From JANXMY01 sp965246745 (GTDB taxonomy: Bacteria > Armatimonadota > Armatimonadia > Armatimonadales > Capsulimonadaceae): DNA of 64,000 nt. The notes below the pieces were generated by a model. It was not told the origin of the DNA. It was given only the letters and a program-made list of their open reading frames with translations, and searched no databases. Location: positions 1 through 64,000 of the forward strand of contig OZ251980.1 in NCBI GenBank assembly GCA_965246745.1, in the 5' to 3' direction. Shown here one piece after another: positions 16,022 to 23,552 of the stretch; positions within the stretch are counted from its first letter, which is position 1; every line of letters begins with the position of its first letter. The position numbers and the translations under genes are program-made.

Positions 16022-16190
16022 ACCTGACCCGTCGCTTCGCGCCGCCCTCTCCTTCGGAAAAGAGAGGGTTAAGAAAGGGCGCAGGACAAACGGAGGGCGC
16101 AGCAAGCAGCGCCCCTACGTCCAAATCCGCATCTAAATCCGTACCCTCTCCTTTCCGAAGGAGAGGGCGGCGCGAAGCGACGGGTCAGGT
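16022..16190. repeat. Long inverted repeat filling the gap between convergent genes
   Basis: Two 48-base arms (16022-16069 and 16143-16190) are reverse complements with a single mismatch. The 73-base centre contains a smaller GGGCGC...GCGCCC hairpin. The element begins 2 bases after the SDR stop and its last base is the first base of the pckA stop codon, so it occupies the whole gap. It has no ORF; it may act as a bidirectional terminator or RNA stabiliser, or be a non-autonomous mobile element. Confidence 0.9.
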
Positions 16191-17761
16191 CACTTCGGCC
16201 CCGCCGCCTTGACTTCTGCCGAAACTTGCGGGAAGCGCTCGAAATTAGCGCGGAAGCGGGCGGCCAGAGACGCCGCCGCCGCGTCGTACTCGGCGGCTTC
16301 GGCCCATTGGGGGCGCGGCTGAAGCAGGGCATCGGGGACGCCGGGGACCGACACGGGGACATGCAGGCCGAAGACCGGATCAGGAACAGTCGGGGCATCG
16401 CGCAGGTCGCCGCGCAGGGCGGCATGGACCAGGGCGCGGGTCTGGTCCAACGCAATGCGATGGCCGACGCCGTAAGCGCCGCCGACCCAGCCGGTGTTGA
16501 CTAAATAACAGTCGGCATCGAACGCGTCGAGCTTTGCGCCGAGCATTTCCGCGTAGCGGGTCGGGGGCAGGGGCCAGAACGGTGCGCCGAAGCAGGCCGA
16601 AAAGTTCGGCTCCGGCTCGGACACGCCGCGCTCGGTGCCGGCCAGCTTTGCCGTGTAGCCGCTCAGGAAATGGTACAAAGTCTGGGCGCGGGTGAGGCGC
16701 GAGATCGGGGGCAGGACGCCGAACGCATCCGCCGTGAGAAACAAGATCGTCTTGGGATGGCCGCCGACGCCGGGCACCAGTGCATTCGGGATCGCCGTGA
16801 TCGGATACGCCGCCCGCGTGTTCTCGGTCAGCGAAACATCGTCAAAGTCCGCTTGGCGCTCGAAACCCAGCACGACATTTTCCAGCACCGCGCCGAACCC
16901 GATGGCGTCCCAGATTTCCGGCTCCTGAGCGCGGCTGAGCTTGACGCATTTGGCGTAGCAGCCACCTTCAAAGTTGAACACGCCGTCATCCGACCAGCCG
17001 TGCTCGTCGTCGCCGATCAAGCGCCGCTCCGGGTCGGCGGACAGCGTTGTTTTGCCGGTTCCCGACAGCCCGAAAAACAGCGCGGAAGCCCCGTCCGCCC
17101 CGGCATTGGCCGAGCAGTGCATCGGAAAGATGTTTTGCTGCGGCAGCAGATAATTCATCACCGTGAAAACGCTTTTTTTGATTTCCCCGGCGTACTCCGT
17201 GCCGCCGATCAGCCCGGCCGCTTGGGTCAAATTCAGCGCAATGACCGTCTCGGATCGCACGCCGTCGGCGGCGGGGTCGGCGTGAAAGCCGGGCAGGTCG
17301 AGCAGCGTAAATTGCGGGGTAAACTCCGAAAGCTCGGACGGGGTGGGGCGCAGAAAAAGCTGATGGGCGAACTGCGAGTGCCATGCGTACTGCGTGATGA
17401 TCCGTATGGCAAGGCGCGATTGGGGATCGGCTCCGGCAAAGCCGTCGAAAACGAACAGCTCGCGATTGGCCGCCCATGCCGTCATTTTTTCCAGCAGGCC
17501 GTCGAACTTCTCCGGCGACAATGGCTGATTGGTTTTTCCCCAATCTACCGCCCCGTGCGTTTCGCCGTCGTCCACCAAAAACTTGTCTTTGGGCGACCGG
17601 CCCGTGTACTGCCCGGTCCGGGCAGAGAGCGCTCCTGCCGATGAAAGCTGCGCTTCGCCGCGCCGGAGCGCCGCTTCGGTCAGCTCGGGGACGGAAAGAT
17701 TGCGCTGAAACGTCGCGCCGCGCTCGGTCAGCAGAGAAAAAAGGTCGCGGGGGGCGGGCAT
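16190..17761 (-). CDS. pckA: Phosphoenolpyruvate carboxykinase (ATP)
   Basis: 523 aa. TGRSPKDKF, the kinase-1 loop GLSGTGKTTLSADPER, the metal motif GDDEHGW and FEGGCYAK are diagnostic of ATP-dependent PEPCK, which decarboxylates oxaloacetate to PEP. ATG 17761 begins 18 bases after the sigma-factor stop; an in-frame TTG two codons earlier is less likely. Its position as last gene behind rsbV-rsbW-sigma suggests stress or starvation control of gluconeogenesis, an inference. Confidence 0.95.
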   Translation of the reverse strand: MPAPRDLFSLLTERGATFQRNLSVPELTEAALRRGEAQLSSAGALSARTGQYTGRSPKDKFLVDDGETHGAVDWGKTNQPLSPEKFDGLLEKMTAWAANRELFVFDGFAGADPQSRLAIRIITQYAWHSQFAHQLFLRPTPSELSEFTPQFTLLDLPGFHADPAADGVRSETVIALNLTQAAGLIGGTEYAGEIKKSVFTVMNYLLPQQNIFPMHCSANAGADGASALFFGLSGTGKTTLSADPERRLIGDDEHGWSDDGVFNFEGGCYAKCVKLSRAQEPEIWDAIGFGAVLENVVLGFERQADFDDVSLTENTRAAYPITAIPNALVPGVGGHPKTILFLTADAFGVLPPISRLTRAQTLYHFLSGYTAKLAGTERGVSEPEPNFSACFGAPFWPLPPTRYAEMLGAKLDAFDADCYLVNTGWVGGAYGVGHRIALDQTRALVHAALRGDLRDAPTVPDPVFGLHVPVSVPGVPDALLQPRPQWAEAAEYDAAAASLAARFRANFERFPQVSAEVKAAGPK

Positions 17762-17779
17762 GGGCAAACTGCTTTCAGG

Positions 17780-18556
17780 CTATTCCGCGACCATCAAGCG
17801 GCGAAGCTGGCTGAGGGCGCGGTTTTGCAGGCGCGACACGTGCATCTGCGAGATGTTGAGCTGCTTGGCGACTTCGGCCTGCGACATGTCTTTGAAGAAC
17901 CGATGGATGATAATCGCCCGCTCGCGCGGGTCGAGCGCTTCCAGAGCATAATCCAAATCGCCGAAGGCTTCAAGTGACAGCAGCGACTCGTCTTCCGCGC
18001 CGACAAACTCGGCGAGCGACAGCGGGGCGCTGTCCGAGTCGTGCATCATTTTGGAGTCGAGGGAGACGGTATCATACGCATTGCCAAGCTCAATCGCTTC
18101 CAAAGTTTCTTCTTCGGTTGCGCCGATCCGCTGGGCGACTTCCTGAATGGTCGGCGGCCGGCCGAGCTTCGACGACAGCGCTTCCTGGGCTTTCGAGGCG
18201 GTTTGGTTCAGCTCCTGCAAGCGGCGGGGGACTTTGAGGCTCCAGGCTTTGTCGCGGAAGTAGCGGCGTATCTCGCCGACAATGGTGGGGGTGGCGTAGG
18301 TGGAGAATTTCGTGCCGCGCCCGGAATCGAAGCGGTCAATCGCGTTGATCAGGCCGATGGTGCCGACTTGAATTAAATCTTCCAGCGGCTCGCCCCGGTT
18401 GACGAACTTGCCGGCCAGATACCGGACCAGGTTCTGGTGCATAACCACAAGGCGGTCGCGCATCTGCGTGTCGCGGGAGCGGGCGTAGCGGGCAAACAGG
18501 GCTTCGGCATCGTCCTGTGTCCAATCCGTCGCCTTTTTTGGTGTCATAACGGTCAT
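17780..18556 (-). CDS. Sigma-70 family factor, SigB/SigF type
   Basis: 258 aa, the usual length of SigB/F/G factors without region 1. Region 2 (about 40-110) includes EDLIQVGTIGLINAIDRFD and KFSTYATPTIVGEIRRYFRD; region 3 follows; region 4 (about 205-255) has a helix-turn-helix at MSQAEVAKQLNISQMHVSRLQ. It directs RNA polymerase to stress-type promoters and would be held by the RsbW-like protein encoded just upstream. ATG 18556 is used; ATG 18547 is an alternative. Confidence 0.92.
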   Translation of the reverse strand: MTVMTPKKATDWTQDDAEALFARYARSRDTQMRDRLVVMHQNLVRYLAGKFVNRGEPLEDLIQVGTIGLINAIDRFDSGRGTKFSTYATPTIVGEIRRYFRDKAWSLKVPRRLQELNQTASKAQEALSSKLGRPPTIQEVAQRIGATEEETLEAIELGNAYDTVSLDSKMMHDSDSAPLSLAEFVGAEDESLLSLEAFGDLDYALEALDPRERAIIIHRFFKDMSQAEVAKQLNISQMHVSRLQNRALSQLRRLMVAE

Positions 18557-18590
18557 CTTGATCCCATAATTCTAGGAACGCTTGTAATTT

Positions 18591-19037
18591 CTAGGAATGC
18601 TCGGGGGTGTACTTGGTCAGCCGGACGGTGGTGCCGGTCGGCGCGGCCTCAATCACAACTTCGTCCACGAGGATTTCCATCAGCAGAGCGCCGAGCGACG
18701 AGTCCACGCCGGCTTCCTGGAGCAGCCGGGTTTCCTCGGTGGGGGCGGCCCGGTCCAGTTCGGCAACATCATCGGTCACTTCAATCGTCAGCGCGACCGT
18801 GTCAATGCTGCTGGTAATCCGAAGGGTCGCGGGGTGTGATCCCGCCCGCTCAATCGCATGGGTGCACGCCTCGCCGACCGCCAGCCGGATATCCTCCACT
18901 TCATCATAGGAAAACGGGATTCGTCCGGCAATGCCGAGCACGGTCAGCCGGGCGACCCCGACATATTCGGCGCGGCAGGGGATGACAAGCTGCACGGTCT
19001 CGGTGCGCGGATCGGCCCCGATCTGCGTGTCGGTCAT
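18591..19037 (-). CDS. rsbW: Anti-sigma factor, RsbW-like, with degenerate ATP-binding motifs
   Basis: 148 aa HATPase-fold protein. EYVGVARLTVLGIAGRIPFS aligns with the start of Bacillus RsbW, and the end ...LVDEVVIE..GTTVRLTKY also fits. In the N-box the canonical Asn is His (EACTH, position 60), DxGxG is replaced by DDVAELD (89-95), and GGLGL becomes SSLGA (113-117). Kinase activity toward RsbV may therefore be lost while sigma binding is kept. It overlaps rsbV by ATGA and precedes the sigma gene by 34 bases. Confidence 0.85.
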   Translation of the reverse strand: MTDTQIGADPRTETVQLVIPCRAEYVGVARLTVLGIAGRIPFSYDEVEDIRLAVGEACTHAIERAGSHPATLRITSSIDTVALTIEVTDDVAELDRAAPTEETRLLQEAGVDSSLGALLMEILVDEVVIEAAPTGTTVRLTKYTPEHS

Positions 19038-19387
19038 AAAGTCACCCCTTCTTTGGCGGCGGCTTCTTCTTCGGTGGCGTAAATGTCGAAGATTTTGTTG
19101 AGGCCGGTGATCTCAAAGATGCGCTGGATTCGCATGCCCGGCCCGACCAGCGCCAGGTTGCCGTCGGCTTCCCGCAGGCGCTTCAATCCGCCGATCAGCA
19201 CGCCGAGGCCGGTGGAGTCAAGATACTCCACTTTCGAGAGGTTGAGAATGACTTTTTTGCAGCCCCGCTCGGCGATCTGCACCAGGTCTTGTTTGAGCTG
19301 AGGCGACGTGTAAACATCCACTTCGCCTTCAATATCCAGAATGCAGGTCGTCTCGCTGGGGGTGCGGCTGTTCATCGTGAGGTTCAA
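19034..19387 (-). CDS. rsbV: Anti-sigma factor antagonist, STAS domain (RsbV-like)
   Basis: 117 aa STAS protein. The phospho-acceptor serine is Ser58 in VEYLDSTGLGVLIGGL, the standard RsbV/SpoIIAA site. It sequesters the anti-sigma factor when unphosphorylated. The start is TTG 19387, supported by AGGAG 8 bases upstream; ATG four codons later is poorly spaced. It overlaps rsbW by 4 bases. Confidence 0.92.
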   Translation of the reverse strand: MNLTMNSRTPSETTCILDIEGEVDVYTSPQLKQDLVQIAERGCKKVILNLSKVEYLDSTGLGVLIGGLKRLREADGNLALVGPGMRIQRIFEITGLNKIFDIYATEEEAAAKEGVTL

Positions 19388-19408
19388 ATTGCGATCTCCT
19401 TTTATACG

Positions 19409-19636
19409 TCAGGCAGAATGACTTGGGGGCAGCACAGGGTTGTGAGCGGGATCGTGCGACAGCTCAAACAAAATCCGCTCGGCGCGGTGCTTCAAGTCGT
19501 CCACGGTTTCGCTGATTTCTTCCGGCGCAGGCGGCGGGCGATGAACGAGCAGGCCGATGATGAGGCCGGTGAGCGCTCCCGCTCCGGCACCGGCGGCCAC
19601 AAACAGGCCGAGTTGAGGTCGTGTCGAGTTGGTCAT
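19409..19636 (-). CDS. Small membrane protein (YtxH-like)
   Basis: 75 aa. A glycine-rich N-terminal membrane helix (about 9-31; LFVAAGAGAGALTGLIIGLL) is followed by a Pro-rich hinge and an amphipathic helix (SETVDDLKHRAERILFELS). This resembles YtxH-type general stress proteins in layout. It lies 21 bases after mnmA and 21 bases before rsbV, so it sits inside the stress operon. Function is unknown. Confidence 0.65.
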   Translation of the reverse strand: MTNSTRPQLGLFVAAGAGAGALTGLIIGLLVHRPPPAPEEISETVDDLKHRAERILFELSHDPAHNPVLPPSHSA

Positions 19637-19657
19637 AGCTGCTAAAAGCGTGCGGAG

Positions 19658-20755
19658 TTATAAGCGCCGCTGAATGGTCGCGCCGCCGAGGACCGTCTCG
19701 CCGGTCAGGTCATACAAAACTAAAGACTGCCCCGGCGTCACCGCCCGCAGCGGCGTGTCGAAATAGACGACAATCTCCCCGGCCTTGTCGCCGGCGCGGA
19801 CAGTCGCCGCCACCGGAGCCATGTTGTAGCGTATTTTCGCCAAAACCGACGCCGATTCCTGCACGCCCGCCCAGCCGACCCAGTTGATGTCGTCGGCGAC
19901 CAATCCGTCCGCCAGCAGGTCTTCGTTGCCGCCGACCGTGATAGTGTTCGTCTCGGCATTGATGTCCACGACATACAGCGGAATCGGAGAGCCGACATTG
20001 ACCCGGCGACGCTGCCCGATGGTATAAAACGCAATCCCGTCATGCGCCCCGCGCCGCCGCCCGCTCGTGTCTACAATGTCGCCTGCCTGCACCGTTTCCG
20101 GGGCACGCTCGGCCAGAAAGTCCGTGTACGAGCCGCCCTGCACAAAGCAGATTTCCTGCGAGTCGGGCTTGCCGGCAACCGCCAGGCCCAGCTCGGCGGC
20201 AATCGCCCGCGTTTCGGCTTTATTGACAACTGCACCGAGCGGCATCATCGTATGCGCCAGCTCGTCCTGCGTGAACCGATACAGCGCATAAGTTTGGTCC
20301 TTGTCGCCGTCCAATGCCTGGCGCAGGGTCCAGCGGCGCGTGTCCTCGTTGAACTCCGTGCGGGCGTAATGGCCGGTCGCCAGAAACTCCGCGCCCAGCC
20401 CTCGCGCTTTTGCCATCAGCGCATCAAATTTGACATACCGGTTGCAGTTGACGCACGGGTTGGGGGTGCGCCCGCGCTTGTACTCCGCGACAAAATCGTC
20501 AATGACTTTTTCGGCGAAGAACTCGCGAAAGTTCAAAACATAGTGCGGGATGCCGAGCTTCGCCGCGACGCGCCGGGCATCTTCCACCGCGCCGAGCGAG
20601 CAGCAGCCCGCGCCTTTGGTTTCGGTCGCGCTTTCCTGCCAAATCTGCATCGTGATCCCGAGCACGTCATAGCCCTGACGCAGCAGCAGGCCCGCCGCCA
20701 CCGACGAATCTACGCCCCCGCTCATCGCGACCACCACTGTCTGCTTCGTTGTCAT
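19658..20755 (-). CDS. mnmA: tRNA-specific 2-thiouridylase
   Basis: 365 aa. The PP-loop SGGVDSSV near the N-terminus, the PNPCVNCNRYVKF segment with the first catalytic Cys, the GHYAR motif and SQEICFV with the second Cys are all present. It transfers sulfur to U34 of Lys/Glu/Gln tRNAs using ATP. It is the first of six co-directional genes leading through the rsb-sigma module to pckA. The ATG lacks a clear Shine-Dalgarno; an inverted repeat lies 16 bases upstream. Confidence 0.95.
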   Translation of the reverse strand: MTTKQTVVVAMSGGVDSSVAAGLLLRQGYDVLGITMQIWQESATETKGAGCCSLGAVEDARRVAAKLGIPHYVLNFREFFAEKVIDDFVAEYKRGRTPNPCVNCNRYVKFDALMAKARGLGAEFLATGHYARTEFNEDTRRWTLRQALDGDKDQTYALYRFTQDELAHTMMPLGAVVNKAETRAIAAELGLAVAGKPDSQEICFVQGGSYTDFLAERAPETVQAGDIVDTSGRRRGAHDGIAFYTIGQRRRVNVGSPIPLYVVDINAETNTITVGGNEDLLADGLVADDINWVGWAGVQESASVLAKIRYNMAPVAATVRAGDKAGEIVVYFDTPLRAVTPGQSLVLYDLTGETVLGGATIQRRL

Positions 20756-20771
20756 AATAAGTTTCTAAGAT

Positions 20772-20855
20772 GCCCCCCGCCCCCAATACTGGGGGAGCCA
20801 GATGCAGACTGTTCTGAACTTATCCTGCTCTCCCAGTATTGGGGGCAGGGGGGGC
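20772..20855. repeat. Inverted repeat between the dipeptidase and mnmA
   Basis: Left arm 20772-20798 and right arm 20827-20855 are reverse complements except for a 2-base indel and one change; each contains a CCCCCAATACTGGGGG-type core that is itself self-complementary. The centre is 28 bases. It ends 2 bases before the dipeptidase stop codon. Confidence 0.85.
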
Positions 20856-20857
20856 TT

Positions 20858-22282
20858 TCAAGCCGCCAAACGCGCCAGGGCTTTGGCGTAAATCTTGGTG
20901 GCCCGGATCAAATGGTCTACCGGCCAGCATTCGTCCTTTTCGTGCGCCCCGCCGTCGCTTTTGTCGCCGTCCGGGAAGCTTGCGCCGAAGGCGACGCCTT
21001 TGGTCATCGCGCGGGCGTAGGTGCCGCCGCCCATCGTCTGCGGCGGCTTCATATCCCCGGTCTCGGCGCGGTAGACTTGCAGCAAGGTCGCGACCAGCGG
21101 ATCGTCTTGGGGCACATACAGCGGCGGCTGATCGGTCAATGATTCCAGATGCCAGCCGCTGCCGTTAATGCCGGACACTAAACACTCGCGGAGCGTGTCC
21201 GAGTTCCAGGTGACGGGGTAGCGGATGTTGAAGGTCAGCGACGCTTTATCGCCGCCGATCTCGGCGACGCCTAAGTTGCAGGTCAGCGGCCCGGCGACTT
21301 CGTCCGACCCTGCGATGCCGAGCTTTTCGCCTTTGGTGTCCGCCGCCCATTTCGCAATCTGCTCAATGACCGTCACTTGATCTTCCTGATGGTCGAGCAT
21401 CAAAAGCGCATCGCACAGCACGGCGACGGCGTTGACCCCGTTGTCGGGAGTGCTGCCGTGCGCCGAGACGCCTTTGGCGACGACGCGCAGCCGGTTATCG
21501 CTGCCGATTTCTTCGGTCGTGATCCCGACAATCGCGTTCAATCGCGCGGCGGCGGCGGCGCGGGGCAGAGAGCCTTCCAGCAGCGCTTCGGCGGCATCCG
21601 GCACCATGTTGGGCCGCTCGCCGCCGGCCAGCGACACCAGATGAATACGCTCGCCCTCGGGCCAGGCGTCGCGGGTCAGCACGGCATTGGCGATGCCTTT
21701 TTCAGCGTACACCAGCGGAAACATGGCGTCGGGCGTGAACCCCGAGACCGGCATTTCTTCGTGGGCGAAGTAGTGCTTGACACACTCGAAGCCGCTTTCC
21801 TCGTTTGCGCCGAGGATCAGCCGAACCCGGTGCGAAAGCGGCACCCCGCAGGCTTTCAGGGCCGCAATTGCCCACAGGCCCGCCATCGCCGGGCCTTTGT
21901 CGTCCATTGTGCCCCGCGCGTAAATCTTGCCGTTTGCGATTTCCGCGCCGAACGGCGGGTGCGACCAGCCTGCGCCGGGCGGGACCACATCCACATGGGC
22001 CAGCACGCCGACAATCGGGGCATCGGCGGCGACTCCCGGCGCGGCCCACTCGGCATGCGCGGCGTAGCCGTCCAAATTTTTCGTCGTCAGGCCCTGCCCC
22101 GCCGCCGTTTCGAGAGCGTTGTCCAAAGCCTGCCGGGTTTCGACGCCGAACGGCGCTCCCGGCACGGAGTCGCCTTCGACGCTTGCAATCCGCAGCAGCG
22201 ATTGGGTTGTTTCCACAATCTCGCTTCGGCGGGCGTCAATCCAATCGGACAGCCGGGCGTCGGTATCGGTAAAAGTATCCAA
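20858..22282 (-). CDS. pepV: M20 family dipeptidase (PepV-like)
   Basis: 474 aa zinc peptidase. Metal ligands are visible in HVDVVPPG, GTMDDKGP and NEESGFE, and the late metal His lies near PDGDKSDGGAHEKDE. The length and a lid domain between the metal motifs match PepV (carnosinase-like dipeptidase). It hydrolyses dipeptides with an N-terminal L- or D-residue; exact specificity is not readable. No signal peptide, so cytoplasmic. It stands alone, with the metallophosphoesterase gene 57 bases downstream on the same strand... in gene order that gene's stop lies just beyond this gene's start, i.e. it is upstream. Confidence 0.85.
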   Translation of the reverse strand: MDTFTDTDARLSDWIDARRSEIVETTQSLLRIASVEGDSVPGAPFGVETRQALDNALETAAGQGLTTKNLDGYAAHAEWAAPGVAADAPIVGVLAHVDVVPPGAGWSHPPFGAEIANGKIYARGTMDDKGPAMAGLWAIAALKACGVPLSHRVRLILGANEESGFECVKHYFAHEEMPVSGFTPDAMFPLVYAEKGIANAVLTRDAWPEGERIHLVSLAGGERPNMVPDAAEALLEGSLPRAAAAARLNAIVGITTEEIGSDNRLRVVAKGVSAHGSTPDNGVNAVAVLCDALLMLDHQEDQVTVIEQIAKWAADTKGEKLGIAGSDEVAGPLTCNLGVAEIGGDKASLTFNIRYPVTWNSDTLRECLVSGINGSGWHLESLTDQPPLYVPQDDPLVATLLQVYRAETGDMKPPQTMGGGTYARAMTKGVAFGASFPDGDKSDGGAHEKDECWPVDHLIRATKIYAKALARLAA

Positions 22283-22339
22283 AGTGGTTCTTTCGCGGGG
22301 AAGGGTTTGGTATGATTATCCACAAAAAGCGGCCCCGCG

Positions 22340-23248
22340 TCAATGCAGGGTGACGACCACCGCTTCCGGCGGGCGCAGCAGGCGCACCGGCACCGCCGAG
22401 CCTTCGATGCCCCGGCTGACGATCAAAGTGCGTCCGGCGCGGGTCCGCCGCCCGGCCCAGGTGACCGCGCTGCCCGGCGGCAGATGGGGATGAATCCAGC
22501 GGTGCAGCGGGCGGCTGACCCAGTCCAGCACCATCATCTGGCCGCCATGCGTGTGGCCCGAGAGCACCGCCAGCGGGGCGACGCCGGGCAGGTAAACGGC
22601 ATCGGGATTGTGCGCCACCAGCAGCCGGGGCGTCTCCGGCGCTGCACCGTCCAGCCGCGCGTACCATTCTATTTGCCTCGCCGCGTCTTTGTACTGTGCC
22701 GGCGTCCGGTAGGTATGCGGGTCGTAGTAGTCCGGCGACTCCTGCAAATCGTCCAGCCCAATCACCAAAAGCCGCTGCCCGCGCACTGTCACTGCTTCGG
22801 CTTGATTTCGGAGCACCCGGACCCCCGCGCTTTCCAAAAACGCTGTGACGGGCCGGGCGTCGCCGCTGAAGCTGGAATAATCATGGTTGCCGAGCACAGC
22901 CAGCGTCGGCACGCCCAGGCTCGTCAGCGCTTCCAGGCAGGGGCCGAGCAGCGGCAGGAATTCCGGGTCGGTGTCCACATAATCGCCGCCGAGCAGCACC
23001 AAATCGAAAGGCCGGGCGGCGTGCTCCCGCCGCAGCCGGGCCATTTTCGCCGCCAGCGCCTTCGGCCGGCTGAAGCGGCCTAAGTGCCAGTCGGTGAGCA
23101 GCAGCACCCGCACGGGGGTTGCGAGCCGTCCCTCGGGATCGGAAACTGCGTACCAGGTGATGTGCAGCCGGCACGGCTCGATCCACCAGGCGTAGGCGGC
23201 GAGCAGGCCGAGCAGAACGCCGAGGAGTTTGGAGAAGTGACGTGGCAT
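22340..23248 (-). CDS. Membrane-anchored metallophosphoesterase (YkuE-like)
   Basis: 302 aa. An N-terminal hydrophobic segment (about 7-23) anchors a calcineurin-like domain with the metal motifs LTDWHLG (DxH), GGDYVD, GNHDY and GHTHGG. Homologues are YkuE-type phosphodiesterases and UDP-2,3-diacylglucosamine pyrophosphatase-like enzymes. The active site faces the outside if the anchor is uncleaved. The gene is followed after 57 bases by pepV on the same strand. Confidence 0.85.
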   Translation of the reverse strand: MPRHFSKLLGVLLGLLAAYAWWIEPCRLHITWYAVSDPEGRLATPVRVLLLTDWHLGRFSRPKALAAKMARLRREHAARPFDLVLLGGDYVDTDPEFLPLLGPCLEALTSLGVPTLAVLGNHDYSSFSGDARPVTAFLESAGVRVLRNQAEAVTVRGQRLLVIGLDDLQESPDYYDPHTYRTPAQYKDAARQIEWYARLDGAAPETPRLLVAHNPDAVYLPGVAPLAVLSGHTHGGQMMVLDWVSRPLHRWIHPHLPPGSAVTWAGRRTRAGRTLIVSRGIEGSAVPVRLLRPPEAVVVTLH

Positions 23249-23275
23249 GATGAGGGCGTTGACGATAAAGGCATT

Positions 23276-23552
23276 AATTGTTGCGCGGGCGGTTGATGGT
23301 TGGCGCGGGCGTTTGTGTTTGCGAGGGCGTTTGATTGTACGAGGGCGTGAACGCCCGCGCTGGGGAGCGAAGCGCTAAGGTCCCGCCTTCGCGGGACAAG
23401 AATAGGACGGCATGATTGAACTCTTCCGCCACGCAGGTGGCGGCTTGGCGTCCGCGCCCCCCAGCGAGGGCGTTCACGCCCTCGTTAATTATGCCCTCGT
23501 ACACATAAACGCCCGCGCAAACTCAAACGCCCGCGCAAACACAAACGCCCTA
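23276..23552. repeat. Complex imperfect inverted/tandem repeat region
   Basis: This gene-free stretch (23249-23549) is built from GCGCGGGCGTTTG-like units in one orientation at 23280-23355 and their complements at 23465-23550, so the ends fold back on each other. Inside are smaller hairpins (GTCCCGC...GCGGGAC near 23380-23396; CCGCCACGCAGGTGGCGG near 23427-23444). No convincing gene is present. Confidence 0.65.

Noticed and set aside
16022..16190. Insertion sequence
   Set aside because: There is no transposase frame and no target-site duplication was seen; called an inverted repeat only.
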